A stretch of DNA of 64,000 nucleotides from Lachnospiraceae bacterium (GTDB lineage Bacteria > Bacillota > Clostridia > Lachnospirales > Lachnospiraceae): the NCBI GenBank assembly GCA_015056925.1, contig SVFJ01000001.1, forward strand, positions 1 to 64,000, written 5' to 3'. The translations under genes and the position numbers were made by a program. Below are positions 20,797 through 30,413 of the stretch, piece by piece. Each line of letters begins with the position of its first letter. Within the stretch, counting starts at the first letter, position 1. The notes beneath the pieces were generated by a model, which ran no database searches, was not told where the DNA came from, and was given only the letters and a program-made list of their open reading frames with translations.

Positions 20797-21219
20797 ATGG
20801 TACAATTAATCGTTGGTAAAAAGGGAAAAGGTAAGACAAAGCAGGTCTTAGACATGGTAAATAAGGAAGTAAAAAGTGCTTCCGGTAATATTGTTTATTT
20901 AGACAAAAATCTGAGTCATATGTATGAGCTTAATAATAAGATTCGTCTGATTAATGTTGCTGATTATGCAGTTGGTAATCCGGATGAATTTGTAGGCTTC
21001 ATCAGAGGTATCATTTCTCAGGATAATGATTTAGAGCAGATGTATTTTGATAGCTTCTTAAAGATAGCTTGCTTGGAAGGTTCCGACAGAATAGAAGAAA
21101 TCGTTCAGAAGTTGGATAGTATTAGTGAAACTTATCATTTTAAAATTATTGCAAGTGTTTCGTTAGATAACTCAGAGTTAGCTGAATCTTTAAAATCGAA
21201 AGTAATTGTATCTCTTTAA
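20797..21219 (+). CDS. Small P-loop (Walker A) protein of unknown function
   Basis: 140 aa; 'MVQLIVGKKGKGKTKQVLDMVN' Walker A; RBS GGAGGGG. Confidence 0.8.
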   Translation: MVQLIVGKKGKGKTKQVLDMVNKEVKSASGNIVYLDKNLSHMYELNNKIRLINVADYAVGNPDEFVGFIRGIISQDNDLEQMYFDSFLKIACLEGSDRIEEIVQKLDSISETYHFKIIASVSLDNSELAESLKSKVIVSL

Positions 21220-21225
21220 ATATAT

Positions 21226-21252
21226 AAGCCTCGGTTCTCCGGGGCTTTCTTT
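21226..21252 (+). terminator. Terminator hairpin between the P-loop gene and the HlyD-like gene
   Basis: AAGCCTCGG-TTCT-CCGGGGCTT then TTTCTTT. Confidence 0.75.
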
Positions 21253-21289
21253 ACGGATTTACAAGGCACTTGATGATAGGAGGGAGATT

Positions 21290-22690
21290 GTGGCAAAGAA
21301 CAATAAAGTCAGAAATATTTCGCAGAATACAAGTTCACCCACAAATAGAATTGAATTTTTTATTTTTGGCGCCTTGGCTATTTATATTATAGTTCTTGTT
21401 TTTACTTATTTTAATTCTAATCAGATTAAAGGATATGAGGTACAGATGGGTTCGTTATCGATTTCCAAGACCTACACAGGGTTTGCAATTCGTGATGAAG
21501 TTATCGTTAACACACCTCACACAGGTTATATTAATTATTATGTACGTGAGGGCGAAAGAGTATCTGTTGATGATACTGTTTATTCCATAGATGAAAGCGG
21601 CAAATTAGCTAATTTATTACATGAAGGTGAGTTAGGAGAAACCGCATATTCTGATGTTGATTTGGCCGATTTTAGAAATACTATCATTGAATATAATCGT
21701 AGCTTTAATGCAGAAAACTTTCAATCCGTATATGATTTTAAATACGACCTTGAAGGCGATGTGATGAAGCTCGTTAATTTAAATATGTTTCATACATTTT
21801 CTTCTATCAAACAGACAAGCCTTGGTGCTTCGGTAAATCTGTGTAATACCGGCACTGAGAGCGGATATATTGTATATCACATTGACGGATATGAAGAAAT
21901 TACCGCTGAACAATTACAGCCGGAGCATTTTGATGCTTCTATATATGAAAAGCAAAGAATTAATAATAATGATTTGGTGGAAGCAGGTACTGCTGTTGGT
22001 AAAATCATTACTGACGAAGCATGGTCTTTGGTGATACCCGTTGATGAGGATAGAGCACAGTACTTGCAGAAAGAAGGGTATGTTCAGGTTAAGTTTATTA
22101 AGACCCAGGAGCATTCATGGGCTTCCGTTGAGATTTTACATCACCCGGAGGGTCCTTATGCAGTATTATCCTTTACAAATTCATGTAAGACCTTCTGTAC
22201 TGACAGGTATGTAGAGATTGAACTGGTCATTAATGATGAAAAAGGGTTGAAAATTCCCACATCAGCCATTACCGAAAAGACATTTTTCATTATTCCTGCA
22301 ACATTTATGAGTAAGGGAGGTGCAAACGGTAATTACGGTGTTACCAAAGAAAGTTTTGACGAAAATGGTAATGTGATTTATGAATTTGTAGAAACTACCG
22401 TCTACAATTCTACAGAAGAAGAGTTTTATGTAGATAATTCCAATCTGAAGGTTGGGGATTATATATGCAAACCAGATTCTTTGGAAACAATGGCTGTCAG
22501 CAGGTCCGGAACTTTGATTGGTGTTTATAATATGAATAAAGGCTATGCAGATTTCAAGCAGGTTACCATTCTGTACCAGAATGATGAATATGCAATTGTA
22601 AATTCCAACACAAAGTACGGATTGACTGTGTATGATAGAATTGTACTTGATGCAAGCAGTGTAAGTGATGATGATTTCATTTACCATTAA
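21290..22690 (+). CDS. HlyD-like membrane-anchored protein with barrel-sandwich domain
   Basis: One TM plus 'GYEVQMGSLSISKTYTGFAIRDEVIVNTPHTGYINYYVREGERVSVDDTVYSID'; GTG start at 21290 with AGGAGGG RBS. Confidence 0.7.
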   Translation: MAKNNKVRNISQNTSSPTNRIEFFIFGALAIYIIVLVFTYFNSNQIKGYEVQMGSLSISKTYTGFAIRDEVIVNTPHTGYINYYVREGERVSVDDTVYSIDESGKLANLLHEGELGETAYSDVDLADFRNTIIEYNRSFNAENFQSVYDFKYDLEGDVMKLVNLNMFHTFSSIKQTSLGASVNLCNTGTESGYIVYHIDGYEEITAEQLQPEHFDASIYEKQRINNNDLVEAGTAVGKIITDEAWSLVIPVDEDRAQYLQKEGYVQVKFIKTQEHSWASVEILHHPEGPYAVLSFTNSCKTFCTDRYVEIELVINDEKGLKIPTSAITEKTFFIIPATFMSKGGANGNYGVTKESFDENGNVIYEFVETTVYNSTEEEFYVDNSNLKVGDYICKPDSLETMAVSRSGTLIGVYNMNKGYADFKQVTILYQNDEYAIVNSNTKYGLTVYDRIVLDASSVSDDDFIYH

Positions 22691-22717
22691 TAAAAGATAT
22701 ATTGAAAGGTTTTTAAA

Positions 22718-23416
22718 ATGATAAAAGATAATATTCGTTATGTAGAAAGTCAAATCAAAGAAAGCTGTAGTAAGGTCGGACGTAATTCCGATGAAGTTAC
22801 ATTAATTAGTGTCAGCAAAACCAAGCCTGTAGAAATGCTACAGGAGGCGTATGCTGCCGGAAGCCGCGATTTTGGTGAAAATAAGGTACAGGAGCTTGTA
22901 GACAAGTACGAAGTTCTGCCTAAAGATATCCGCTGGCATATGATAGGGCATTTGCAACGCAATAAAGTAAAGTATATTGTAGATAAAGTATACCTGATTC
23001 ATAGTGTGGATTCGCTTCGTCTGGCTGAGGAGATTAGTAAAGAAGCCCTCAAGAAACAGGTTGACGTAAATATTCTGGTAGAGGTAAATATTGCAGGGGA
23101 AGAATCTAAGTTTGGTACTGACTGCGAAGAAGCTAAAAACCTTGTCCGTGAAATTGCAAAGCTTCCAAACATTCATATTAAGGGACTTATGACAATTGCG
23201 CCTATGGTTAATGAAGCAGAAGATAACAGGATTTACTTTCAGGGTTTAAAAAAATTATCGGTTGACATTAATCAGGAAAACATTGATAATGTAACTATGG
23301 ATATTCTATCAATGGGTATGACCGGTGATTATACAGTGGCAGTAGAAGAGGGAGCAACAATGGTTCGAGTAGGAACCGGGATATTTGGTGAGAGATACTA
23401 TCCGACCAACGTGTAA
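22718..23416 (+). CDS. yggS: YggS family pyridoxal phosphate-dependent protein
   Basis: 'LISVSKTKPVEMLQEAYAAGSRDFGENKVQELVDKYE...IRWHMIGHLQRNKVK', 'LSMGMTGDYTVAVEEGATMVRVGTGIFGER'. Confidence 0.96.
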   Translation: MIKDNIRYVESQIKESCSKVGRNSDEVTLISVSKTKPVEMLQEAYAAGSRDFGENKVQELVDKYEVLPKDIRWHMIGHLQRNKVKYIVDKVYLIHSVDSLRLAEEISKEALKKQVDVNILVEVNIAGEESKFGTDCEEAKNLVREIAKLPNIHIKGLMTIAPMVNEAEDNRIYFQGLKKLSVDINQENIDNVTMDILSMGMTGDYTVAVEEGATMVRVGTGIFGERYYPTNV

Positions 23417-23472
23417 AAGGTATTATCGTACAAGCTATTTGGCGGTACATATAGAAGGAGAGGCATAATAAA

Positions 23473-24003
23473 ATGGGAGTAATGGATAAGTTATTAGATG
23501 TCATGAAGTTAGGTGACGCTGACGAAGGATATTATAGTGATACAGATGATTATGAGGACGAAGAGGAAGAGATGATTACAGCTTCTAAGCCTGTTACCAT
23601 CAGTGCGGCAGAAGAACCTGAGGATACATATGAACCTAAGAATCAGCGTAATCAGTCAAGAAGCAACCAGAAGGTCACACCAATTAGACAAGTTAAGAGG
23701 GCAGCGGGTAATAATATGGAAGTATGTGTAATCAAACCAACAAGTGTAGAGGATTGTCGCGAAATTACAGACACACTCTTAGGTAATAGAACAGTAGTAT
23801 TGAATATGGAAGGATTAGACGTTGACATCGCTCAGCGAATCATTGATTTTGCATCGGGTTCTACCTATGCGATTCAGGGTAATTTACAGAAGATATCAAA
23901 CTACATTTTTATCATTACACCACCAAGTGTTGATATATCCGGTGATTTTCAGGAAATTTTTTCAGGTACTTTTGATGTACCACCTATATCTCATACCGTA
24001 TAA
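23473..24003 (+). CDS. sepF: Cell division protein SepF
   Basis: Acidic N-terminus; 'VIKPTSVEDCREITDTLLGNRTVVLNMEGLDVDIAQRIIDFASGSTYAIQGNLQKISNYIFIITP'. Confidence 0.95.
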   Translation: MGVMDKLLDVMKLGDADEGYYSDTDDYEDEEEEMITASKPVTISAAEEPEDTYEPKNQRNQSRSNQKVTPIRQVKRAAGNNMEVCVIKPTSVEDCREITDTLLGNRTVVLNMEGLDVDIAQRIIDFASGSTYAIQGNLQKISNYIFIITPPSVDISGDFQEIFSGTFDVPPISHTV

Positions 24004-24032
24004 TCATTTATACAATTTAAGAGGTCAATTAT

Positions 24033-24060
24033 AACTTCCTGCTTACGGTAGGAAGTTTTT
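24033..24060 (+). terminator. Terminator after sepF
   Basis: AACTTCCT-GCTTACGGT-AGGAAGTT then TTT. Confidence 0.75.
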
Positions 24061-24137
24061 ATCTTTATGATAAAGTATTCTTGACATATGCAAGATTTTT
24101 CCGGCAAATGGCAAGAAAAGTATTTAGGAGGTAACAT

Positions 24138-25247
24138 ATGTCACAAAGACTTACAATTAATCAAAACAATAAACCAATTTATGATATCGTATATGAGGCA
24201 GATTTTCATAATCTTTCTTCTGAGTTAGAGAAGTTTGAGATTGCAAACAAAAAGCTTTGTATTATTACAGATTCCAGAGTCAATCTTTTATATAGTGAAG
24301 AGGTATGTAAAGAATTAAAGGATAAATGTAAGGAAGTAGTTGTTTTTTCATTTCCTAACGGTGAGCAAAGCAAGAATTTAGATACCGTAAAGAATATTTA
24401 TGAATTCCTCATTCAGAATAAATTCGAAAGAAAAGACATGCTGCTTGCTTTAGGTGGCGGTGTTGTCGGTGATATCACAGGCTTTGTTGCAGCTACCTAT
24501 TTAAGAGGTATTGATTTCGTGCAGATTCCAACCACTCTTCTGGCGCAGGTAGATAGTAGTGTAGGCGGAAAAACGGGTGTGGATTTCGACCAGTATAAGA
24601 ATATGGTTGGCGCATTCTATATGCCTAAGCTGGTATATATGAATTTATCAGTCTTAAAGTCTTTGGATGATAGAGATTATTATTCCGGTATGGCTGAAGT
24701 TATGAAGTATGGTCTTATCAAGAATGCTTCTTTCTATGAATGGATTATTGAGAATATGTATGAAATTCATGAACGTGATTTAGACGTTTTAGAGGATATG
24801 GTAGTTAAGAGCTGTACCTACAAGAAGCTTGTTGTTGAGAAGGACCCTACAGAGAAGGGCGAAAGAGCAATTCTTAACTTTGGTCACACTATTGGTCATG
24901 CAATTGAGAAATATATGAATTTTGAGCTTTCACACGGTGAATGTGTGGCTCTTGGCTCTGTAGCTGCCGCTTATATGTCGTGGAAGCGAGAGCTCCTCTC
25001 GATGGAAGAGTATTACGAGATTAGAGATATGTTTGTTCCGTTTAATCTTCCGATTTCAATTGAAAACATTGACCCTGAAAAGATTTTAGAGTTAACTGCT
25101 TCCGATAAGAAAATGGAAGGCAATCAGATTAAATTCATACTTCTTAAGAAGGTTGGAAAAGCAATGATTGATAACACAGTTACGAAAGAAGAAATATTAG
25201 CAGGAATTAACGAGATTTATTTTAGTGAAGAGGATTGGGATGAATAA
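24138..25247 (+). CDS. aroB: 3-dehydroquinate synthase
   Basis: 'LALGGGVVGDITGFVAATYLRGIDFVQIPTTLLAQVDSSVGGKTGVD'. Confidence 0.97.
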   Translation: MSQRLTINQNNKPIYDIVYEADFHNLSSELEKFEIANKKLCIITDSRVNLLYSEEVCKELKDKCKEVVVFSFPNGEQSKNLDTVKNIYEFLIQNKFERKDMLLALGGGVVGDITGFVAATYLRGIDFVQIPTTLLAQVDSSVGGKTGVDFDQYKNMVGAFYMPKLVYMNLSVLKSLDDRDYYSGMAEVMKYGLIKNASFYEWIIENMYEIHERDLDVLEDMVVKSCTYKKLVVEKDPTEKGERAILNFGHTIGHAIEKYMNFELSHGECVALGSVAAAYMSWKRELLSMEEYYEIRDMFVPFNLPISIENIDPEKILELTASDKKMEGNQIKFILLKKVGKAMIDNTVTKEEILAGINEIYFSEEDWDE

Positions 25248-25767
25248 GAAAAAAATCATTTTATTAAGTCTTGATGTTTTATTTTTAGCTATTTTAATTG
25301 TAATTGACCAGGTTACAAAGTTTTTTGCTGTTCAGCACCTGAAGGGAAGTGCTCCTTTTGAAATATGGGAAGGTGTATTCGAGTTAAAATATCTGGAAAA
25401 TCGCGGTGCTGCCTTTGGTATGTTACAGAATCAGAAGGTGTTTTTTATATTTATTGCTTCTGTTATCCTAATGGTAATTGCATATGTATTGGTAAAGGCG
25501 CCAACACAGAATAAATACGTAAAGCTTCATTTTGCACTGGTTCTGGTAGCCGGTGGTGCTATCGGGAATATGATTGACAGATTACGTTTTGACTATGTTG
25601 TAGATTTCCTTTACTTTAGTTTAATTAATTTCCCAATATTTAATGTTGCGGATATCTATGTTACGCTTGCGTCTATTTTTCTGGTGATTTTATTACTTTT
25701 TGTATATAAAGAATCTGATTTAGAATTTTTATCATTTAGAACCAAGAAGTTCCGTGAGGTAAAGTAA
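25240..25767 (+). CDS. lspA: Lipoprotein signal peptidase II
   Basis: 'IDQVTKFFAVQHL', 'ENRGAAFGML', 'NMIDRLRFDYVVDFL..NFPIFNVADIYV'. Confidence 0.96.
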   Translation: MNKKKIILLSLDVLFLAILIVIDQVTKFFAVQHLKGSAPFEIWEGVFELKYLENRGAAFGMLQNQKVFFIFIASVILMVIAYVLVKAPTQNKYVKLHFALVLVAGGAIGNMIDRLRFDYVVDFLYFSLINFPIFNVADIYVTLASIFLVILLLFVYKESDLEFLSFRTKKFREVK

Positions 25768-25771
25768 GTAC

Positions 25772-26698
25772 ATGATGAATGAAATTGTATTTGAAATTAC
25801 ACCTGAAATGGAAGATGAAAGAATCGATAAATGTATTAGTACATTTATCGATTCTTTGTCGCGTTCTTATATCCAAAAGATAATCAAAGATGGTAATGTC
25901 TATGTGAATGATAAGGCTGTAAAAGCAAACTACAAAGTGAAAATGGAAGATTATGTACGTTTTATTCTTCCTGATAGCGTTGAGCCTGATATACCTCCTC
26001 AGGATATTCCATTGGATATCATATATGAAGATAAAGATATTTTAATTGTAAACAAACCAAAGAATATGGTTGTTCATCCTGCACCGGGACATTATGAAGG
26101 TACGCTTGTAAATGCCGTTATGTTCCACTGTAAAGATGATTTATCCGGAATTAACGGAGTGATGCGCCCGGGGATTGTACATCGCATTGACAAGGATACA
26201 ACAGGTTCTTTGATTATTTGTAAGAATGATGAGGCACATAATTCGATAGCGGAACAGTTAAAGATTCATTCTATTACACGTAAATATAGGGCTATTGTAT
26301 TTGGTAATATAAAAAATGATGAAGGTATTATAAATGCACCAATCGGTCGTCATCCCAATGACCGAAAGAAAATGGCGATTAATGAACGCAATGGAAAGCC
26401 CGCAATTACACATTATAAGGTTTTAGAACGATTTGACAAGTATACTTATATTGAATGTCAGCTTGAAACAGGAAGGACGCACCAGATACGTGTGCATATG
26501 TCAAGCATCGGACATCCTCTTATTGGTGATACCGTATATACAAATCAGAAAGCACCATTTCATTTAGAAGGACAGACTCTACATGCTATGGTAATTGGCT
26601 TTGAACACCCTTCTAAGGGGGAATATATGGAATTTGAGGCACCATTACCTGATTATTTCGAAAAGCTTCTTAATATTTTAAGAAATAGTAAAAAATAA
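25772..26698 (+). CDS. rluD: RluA/RluD family 23S rRNA pseudouridine synthase
   Basis: S4 domain; 'GIVHRIDKDTTGSLIICKND', 'LETGRTHQIRVHMSSIGHPLIGD'. Confidence 0.93.
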   Translation: MMNEIVFEITPEMEDERIDKCISTFIDSLSRSYIQKIIKDGNVYVNDKAVKANYKVKMEDYVRFILPDSVEPDIPPQDIPLDIIYEDKDILIVNKPKNMVVHPAPGHYEGTLVNAVMFHCKDDLSGINGVMRPGIVHRIDKDTTGSLIICKNDEAHNSIAEQLKIHSITRKYRAIVFGNIKNDEGIINAPIGRHPNDRKKMAINERNGKPAITHYKVLERFDKYTYIECQLETGRTHQIRVHMSSIGHPLIGDTVYTNQKAPFHLEGQTLHAMVIGFEHPSKGEYMEFEAPLPDYFEKLLNILRNSKK

Positions 26699-26700
26699 TA

Positions 26701-26746
26701 AAAACAGTCAAAATGTCAATGATTTGATTGAAATTTTGACTGTTTT
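26701..26746 (+). terminator. Terminator after rluD-like gene
   Basis: AAAACAGTCAAAAT/ATTTTGACTGTTTT 14 bp stem, T-run. Confidence 0.8.
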
Positions 26747-26783
26747 TGTATATAATAGCTATATAATCATTGTTGCATGTCAC

Positions 26784-26872
26784 ATTACAGGAACCACTTC
26801 GTGAACACTGTAATCGGATGCACGTTACAAAATGTGCCTATTATGACATGATATTTTGTACACATCATAATA
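26784..26872 (+). repeat. Interspersed structured repeat, copy 1
   Basis: ATTACAGGAACCACTTCGTGAACACTGTAATCGGATGCACGTTACAAAATGTGCCTATTATGA...TCATAATA; near-identical over the first ~55 nt to 58064 onward. Confidence 0.85.
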
Positions 26873-26901
26873 TTAACATAAACAATGAAACGAAAGGGTG
26901 G

Positions 26902-27537
26902 ATGAGTATGAATACGATTATAACAATAGGACGTCAATTTGGTTCGGGCGGGCACGAAATAGGCGAGAAACTTGCGAATCACTTTGGTATACAGTATTTT
27001 GATAAAAAATTATTATCCAGAGCTGCTAAGGAAAGCGGATTTTGTGAAGAAATGTTAAAAAATCATGATGAAAGACCGACCAATTCTTTCCTTTATAATT
27101 TAGTTATGGATACATATACCTTTGGTTATAATTCATCTGCATTTGTAGATATGCCGATTAGCCACAAGGTATTTATGGCTCAGTTTGATACGATAAAAAA
27201 GATTGCTGAAGAAGAAGCTTGCGTTATCGTTGGCCGTTGTGCAGACTATGCGCTTCAGGAATACAAAAACAGCTTACATATCTTTATACATGCTGCAGAA
27301 GATTTTAAGATTAAGCGTATCATGGATACCTTTAATATCTCAGAGGATGAAGCTCGTGATATGATGATTAAGAAGGATAAACAACGCCAAAGCTACTACA
27401 ATTATTATTCCACTAAGAAATGGGGACGCTCAGACAGTTATGATTTATCTATCAGCAGTAGTGTTCTTGGCATTGATGGTACAGTTGATATGCTAATTCA
27501 GTATATTGAGAATTTTGAGAAAAAAAATAAGAAATAA
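26902..27537 (+). CDS. Cytidylate kinase-like family protein
   Basis: 'NTIITIGRQFGSGGHEIGEKLANHFGIQYFDKKLLSRAAKESG', 'EACVIVGRCADYAL'; GTG/ATG region with GAAAGGGTGG RBS; track start at 26770 lies in the repeat. Confidence 0.88.
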   Translation: MSMNTIITIGRQFGSGGHEIGEKLANHFGIQYFDKKLLSRAAKESGFCEEMLKNHDERPTNSFLYNLVMDTYTFGYNSSAFVDMPISHKVFMAQFDTIKKIAEEEACVIVGRCADYALQEYKNSLHIFIHAAEDFKIKRIMDTFNISEDEARDMMIKKDKQRQSYYNYYSTKKWGRSDSYDLSISSSVLGIDGTVDMLIQYIENFEKKNKK

Positions 27538-27541
27538 TGCA

Positions 27542-27578
27542 AACACCGGAGAATCCCAATATAGGAACCTCCGGTGTT
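27542..27578 (+). terminator. Terminator after cytidylate kinase-like gene
   Basis: AACACCGGAG/CTCCGGTGTT then ATTTT. Confidence 0.8.
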
Positions 27579-27590
27579 ATTTTAAGATAA

Positions 27591-27628
27591 CCAACTATTC
27601 GTTAAAGTTGTCTTTTGCGAATAGTTGG
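27591..27628 (-). terminator. Terminator of the CPBP gene (- strand)
   Basis: CCAACTATTCG/CGAATAGTTGG 11 bp inverted repeat. Confidence 0.6.
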
Positions 27629-27635
27629 CTGTCTA

Positions 27636-28622
27636 TTACTGTACTGGTTGAATACCGATTATCATAAACAAAAGATGAAATAGAATAAATGCTATCATAC
27701 CCACTGAAACAAAGAATTTCACATATTGTTTCTTAATTACTTTATTCTCCTGATAATATGTTTTGATATCTTGGCGGTGTTTCCACATAATTACCAATGC
27801 AGCTACAAAGAACAAACCTAATATAGTATATAAAATAATGGCCTGTGTTGTCTCAGGAAGGTCCTGAACTAATAAGCCAAATAACTGGCTAAATATTGCA
27901 TTATTAATAATATGTAGTGCAACTGCCCACTTGAGTGAAAATTCTGATGCTGTATATCCTAAAACTAAACCGATTATAATTGCAAAGAAAAGCTGGTATA
28001 TATTAGCATGCATTATTCCGAAAGTAACCGCCGAGCATACGATTGCAAAATGTTTTCCGTATTTCATTAAGCTCTTCATTAAAAAGCCGCGATAAATAAT
28101 TTCTTCTGCAACAGGTCCAAAGATACCTACATATAAAATCATAGATAAAGTAGTACGTGTAGAAGAAGCCCATTCCATTTGTGAATTTGCTGAATAACCT
28201 AATAAATTTAGTAATGCTTCTATTCCACTGCTGGCAAAGGTGAAAACAAGCTGCGCAGCCATAAATACTGATAAGAGTTTTAAAAAATTACTAACTGACA
28301 TTTTACGATTGGTATGCCACATATTTACGATTGTTACAGTTTTTCTGAATATCAGCATTAATAATGGAATACCAAAAATAATGGCAATGATTGATGATGT
28401 ACCATTACTTGTCAAATTACCTAATACACTAAATACAATTTCTTCGGTATCCGCTACTGTTAATGATTGTACATCTCCACCGGTTTTTTCAATCATTGCA
28501 ATAACAATATCGATAAACATCCCAATGATTACAACAATGTTTGTGATAAGTACATACCCTAATAAGCTCCATCCAATCTTGGTTCCTTGATGTCTGATTT
28601 CTTTTCCTAATGTCTTTTCCAT
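27636..28622 (-). CDS. CPBP family intramembrane glutamic endopeptidase
   Basis: 'FGPVAEEIIYRGFLMKSLMKYGKHFAIVCSAVTFGIMHANIYQ' (EExxxR and HxxxN motifs). Confidence 0.92.
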   Translation of the reverse strand: MEKTLGKEIRHQGTKIGWSLLGYVLITNIVVIIGMFIDIVIAMIEKTGGDVQSLTVADTEEIVFSVLGNLTSNGTSSIIAIIFGIPLLMLIFRKTVTIVNMWHTNRKMSVSNFLKLLSVFMAAQLVFTFASSGIEALLNLLGYSANSQMEWASSTRTTLSMILYVGIFGPVAEEIIYRGFLMKSLMKYGKHFAIVCSAVTFGIMHANIYQLFFAIIIGLVLGYTASEFSLKWAVALHIINNAIFSQLFGLLVQDLPETTQAIILYTILGLFFVAALVIMWKHRQDIKTYYQENKVIKKQYVKFFVSVGMIAFILFHLLFMIIGIQPVQ

Positions 28623-28624
28623 GA

Positions 28625-28735
28625 TTACTCTCCCTTAATGATTACAAATTTCTTTCCTTTTATAGCAAATCGTTCTATAGCGATTCCTACAAAAACTCCG
28701 GCTATATAACCTAAAATAATTAAAAACTTTTCCAT
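28625..28735 (-). CDS. Small single-TM protein (36 aa), MEKFLIILGYIAGVFVGIAIERFAIKGKKFVIIKGE
   Basis: Not in ORF track (below length cutoff); strong GGGAGGAG RBS; stop lies 2 nt before the CPBP ATG. Confidence 0.65.
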   Translation of the reverse strand: MEKFLIILGYIAGVFVGIAIERFAIKGKKFVIIKGE

Positions 28736-28850
28736 TACGCTCCTCCCATATACCTGTAAGTTCACTCGTTTGCATAATAATTATACAATATTATGACGTT
28801 TTTTTTCATTCTTATGTCGTAAATGGTATTATATTTGTCGTGAAATGAAA

Positions 28851-28892
28851 ATACAGTCATTAATAAGGAAAAATCCTAACTAATGACTGTAT
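28851..28892 (-). terminator. Terminator of the AI-2E family gene
   Basis: ATACAGTCATTA/TAATGACTGTAT 12 bp stem with inner AGGA/TCCT; T-run on - strand. Confidence 0.75.
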
Positions 28893-28903
28893 ATATACTT
28901 TAA

Positions 28904-30346
28904 CTATTCACCATCATATTCATCTGTGATTTTTGTATTCGTCTTGGACTTTGTGTCCTTCCTACTCTTCTGCCGTTTATTTCTTACGAGGAAATTTGTA
29001 ATATACGAGGAAGGCTTTTTATCTTCTTCGGAGAAGTTTTCTACCCTATAATCCTCCGGATGAATATATAAAAGCTTCATATATGTTGAAGTCTCTGTTG
29101 GTAGTCCCTTTTGTGCAAGCTTTGTCTCTGCACTTGATTTGATAAATGCAAATAAAACCGCAAAAACCGGAACACCGATAATCATTCCCAATAAACCAAA
29201 TAATCCACCAAATAAAGTGATTGAAAAAATGACCCAAAAGCTGGATAAACCGGTGGAATCACCTAAAATCTTAGGTCCAATGATATTACCGTCTACCTGT
29301 TGAAGAATAAGGATAAAAATCACAAAATACAATGCTTGTATCGGCTCTGCAAATAAAATCAGAATCGTACAAGGAATTGCACCAATAAATGGTCCAAAAA
29401 ACGGAATAATATTGGTTACACCTATAATTACGCTCACCAATACATAAAATGGTGTTCCCATAAAACTGGTACAAATAAAACACAATACACCAATGATTGC
29501 CGAATCCAGAATTTTGCCAACAAAAAATCCGCCAAATGTTTTATTAGAAAAGCGAAGATTATGGATAAAACGGTTAGCTGTTTCTACCTGAAATACCGCA
29601 TATGCTACTTTCTTAAATTGTGCAGAAAATTTTTCTTTGCTAAAAAGCACATATATAGAAATTATGATACCAATTACAAAATCCCACAAAACATTAAATA
29701 CAGAAAAAAAGCTGCTGGTAACTGTCTTTAATATCGTATTCACTTGCGGAAGCACTGTCGTATTAAGAAAAGTGCTTAAATCCTGTGAATAATGATTCAA
29801 AAGGTCTACTATATATGTTTCTATCTCCGGATTGTCTGCTAACAGTTCAGAAACCCAGTAAATCAAAGTATCTACATAAGCCGGAAATTGATATACAATC
29901 GTCATAAGACTGTTAGTCACCTGCGGAATAACCAGTATCATGAAGCCATAAATAACTACTATAGCTAAAATATAAGTTATTATAACAGAAATTGCTCTGA
30001 CATGCGTTAATCTTAGCTTGAGATTACATGATTTCAATAAAGGGTTAAGAAATTTACGTTCCTGAAAATTAACCAAAGGTGTTAATAAGTATGCAAGAAC
30101 CAAACCATCGATAATTGGCATGCAGATGGAAATAATCTGAGCGAATACCCCCTTTAAATTCTCCAAATGAAACAATGCATAATAGGCAAACATACTACCA
30201 ACAATTACTAAAAACGCCGTTAACCCCCAGGCGATACAATTTTTATTCTTTTTCATAAATTTTGAAAAGCACTCTCCTATCTCTTGGAATCTCTTGTGTT
30301 TTGATATAAAATAAGTTAAGGAAAACAAAACACAAAATTGAACCAT
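28904..30346 (-). CDS. AI-2E family transporter (PF01594-like permease)
   Basis: Polytopic; 'GVTNIIPFFGPFIGAIPCTILILFAEPIQALYFVIFILILQQVDGNIIGPKILGDSTGLSSFWVI'. Confidence 0.93.
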   Translation of the reverse strand: MVQFCVLFSLTYFISKHKRFQEIGECFSKFMKKNKNCIAWGLTAFLVIVGSMFAYYALFHLENLKGVFAQIISICMPIIDGLVLAYLLTPLVNFQERKFLNPLLKSCNLKLRLTHVRAISVIITYILAIVVIYGFMILVIPQVTNSLMTIVYQFPAYVDTLIYWVSELLADNPEIETYIVDLLNHYSQDLSTFLNTTVLPQVNTILKTVTSSFFSVFNVLWDFVIGIIISIYVLFSKEKFSAQFKKVAYAVFQVETANRFIHNLRFSNKTFGGFFVGKILDSAIIGVLCFICTSFMGTPFYVLVSVIIGVTNIIPFFGPFIGAIPCTILILFAEPIQALYFVIFILILQQVDGNIIGPKILGDSTGLSSFWVIFSITLFGGLFGLLGMIIGVPVFAVLFAFIKSSAETKLAQKGLPTETSTYMKLLYIHPEDYRVENFSEEDKKPSSYITNFLVRNKRQKSRKDTKSKTNTKITDEYDGE

Positions 30347-30413
30347 TTATACATTTATTATATCATAATCTGACAAAGAAACTATAAAAGGATTATGAAA
30401 TTTTATGAAAAAC

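Noticed and set aside
22262-22753. 163 aa minus-strand ORF opposite the HlyD-like gene
   Set aside because: Antisense to a well-supported coding frame with RBS and operon context.
26770-26901. N-terminal extension of the cytidylate-kinase-like ORF
   Set aside because: This stretch is the interspersed repeat; RBS and homology-like start support 26902.
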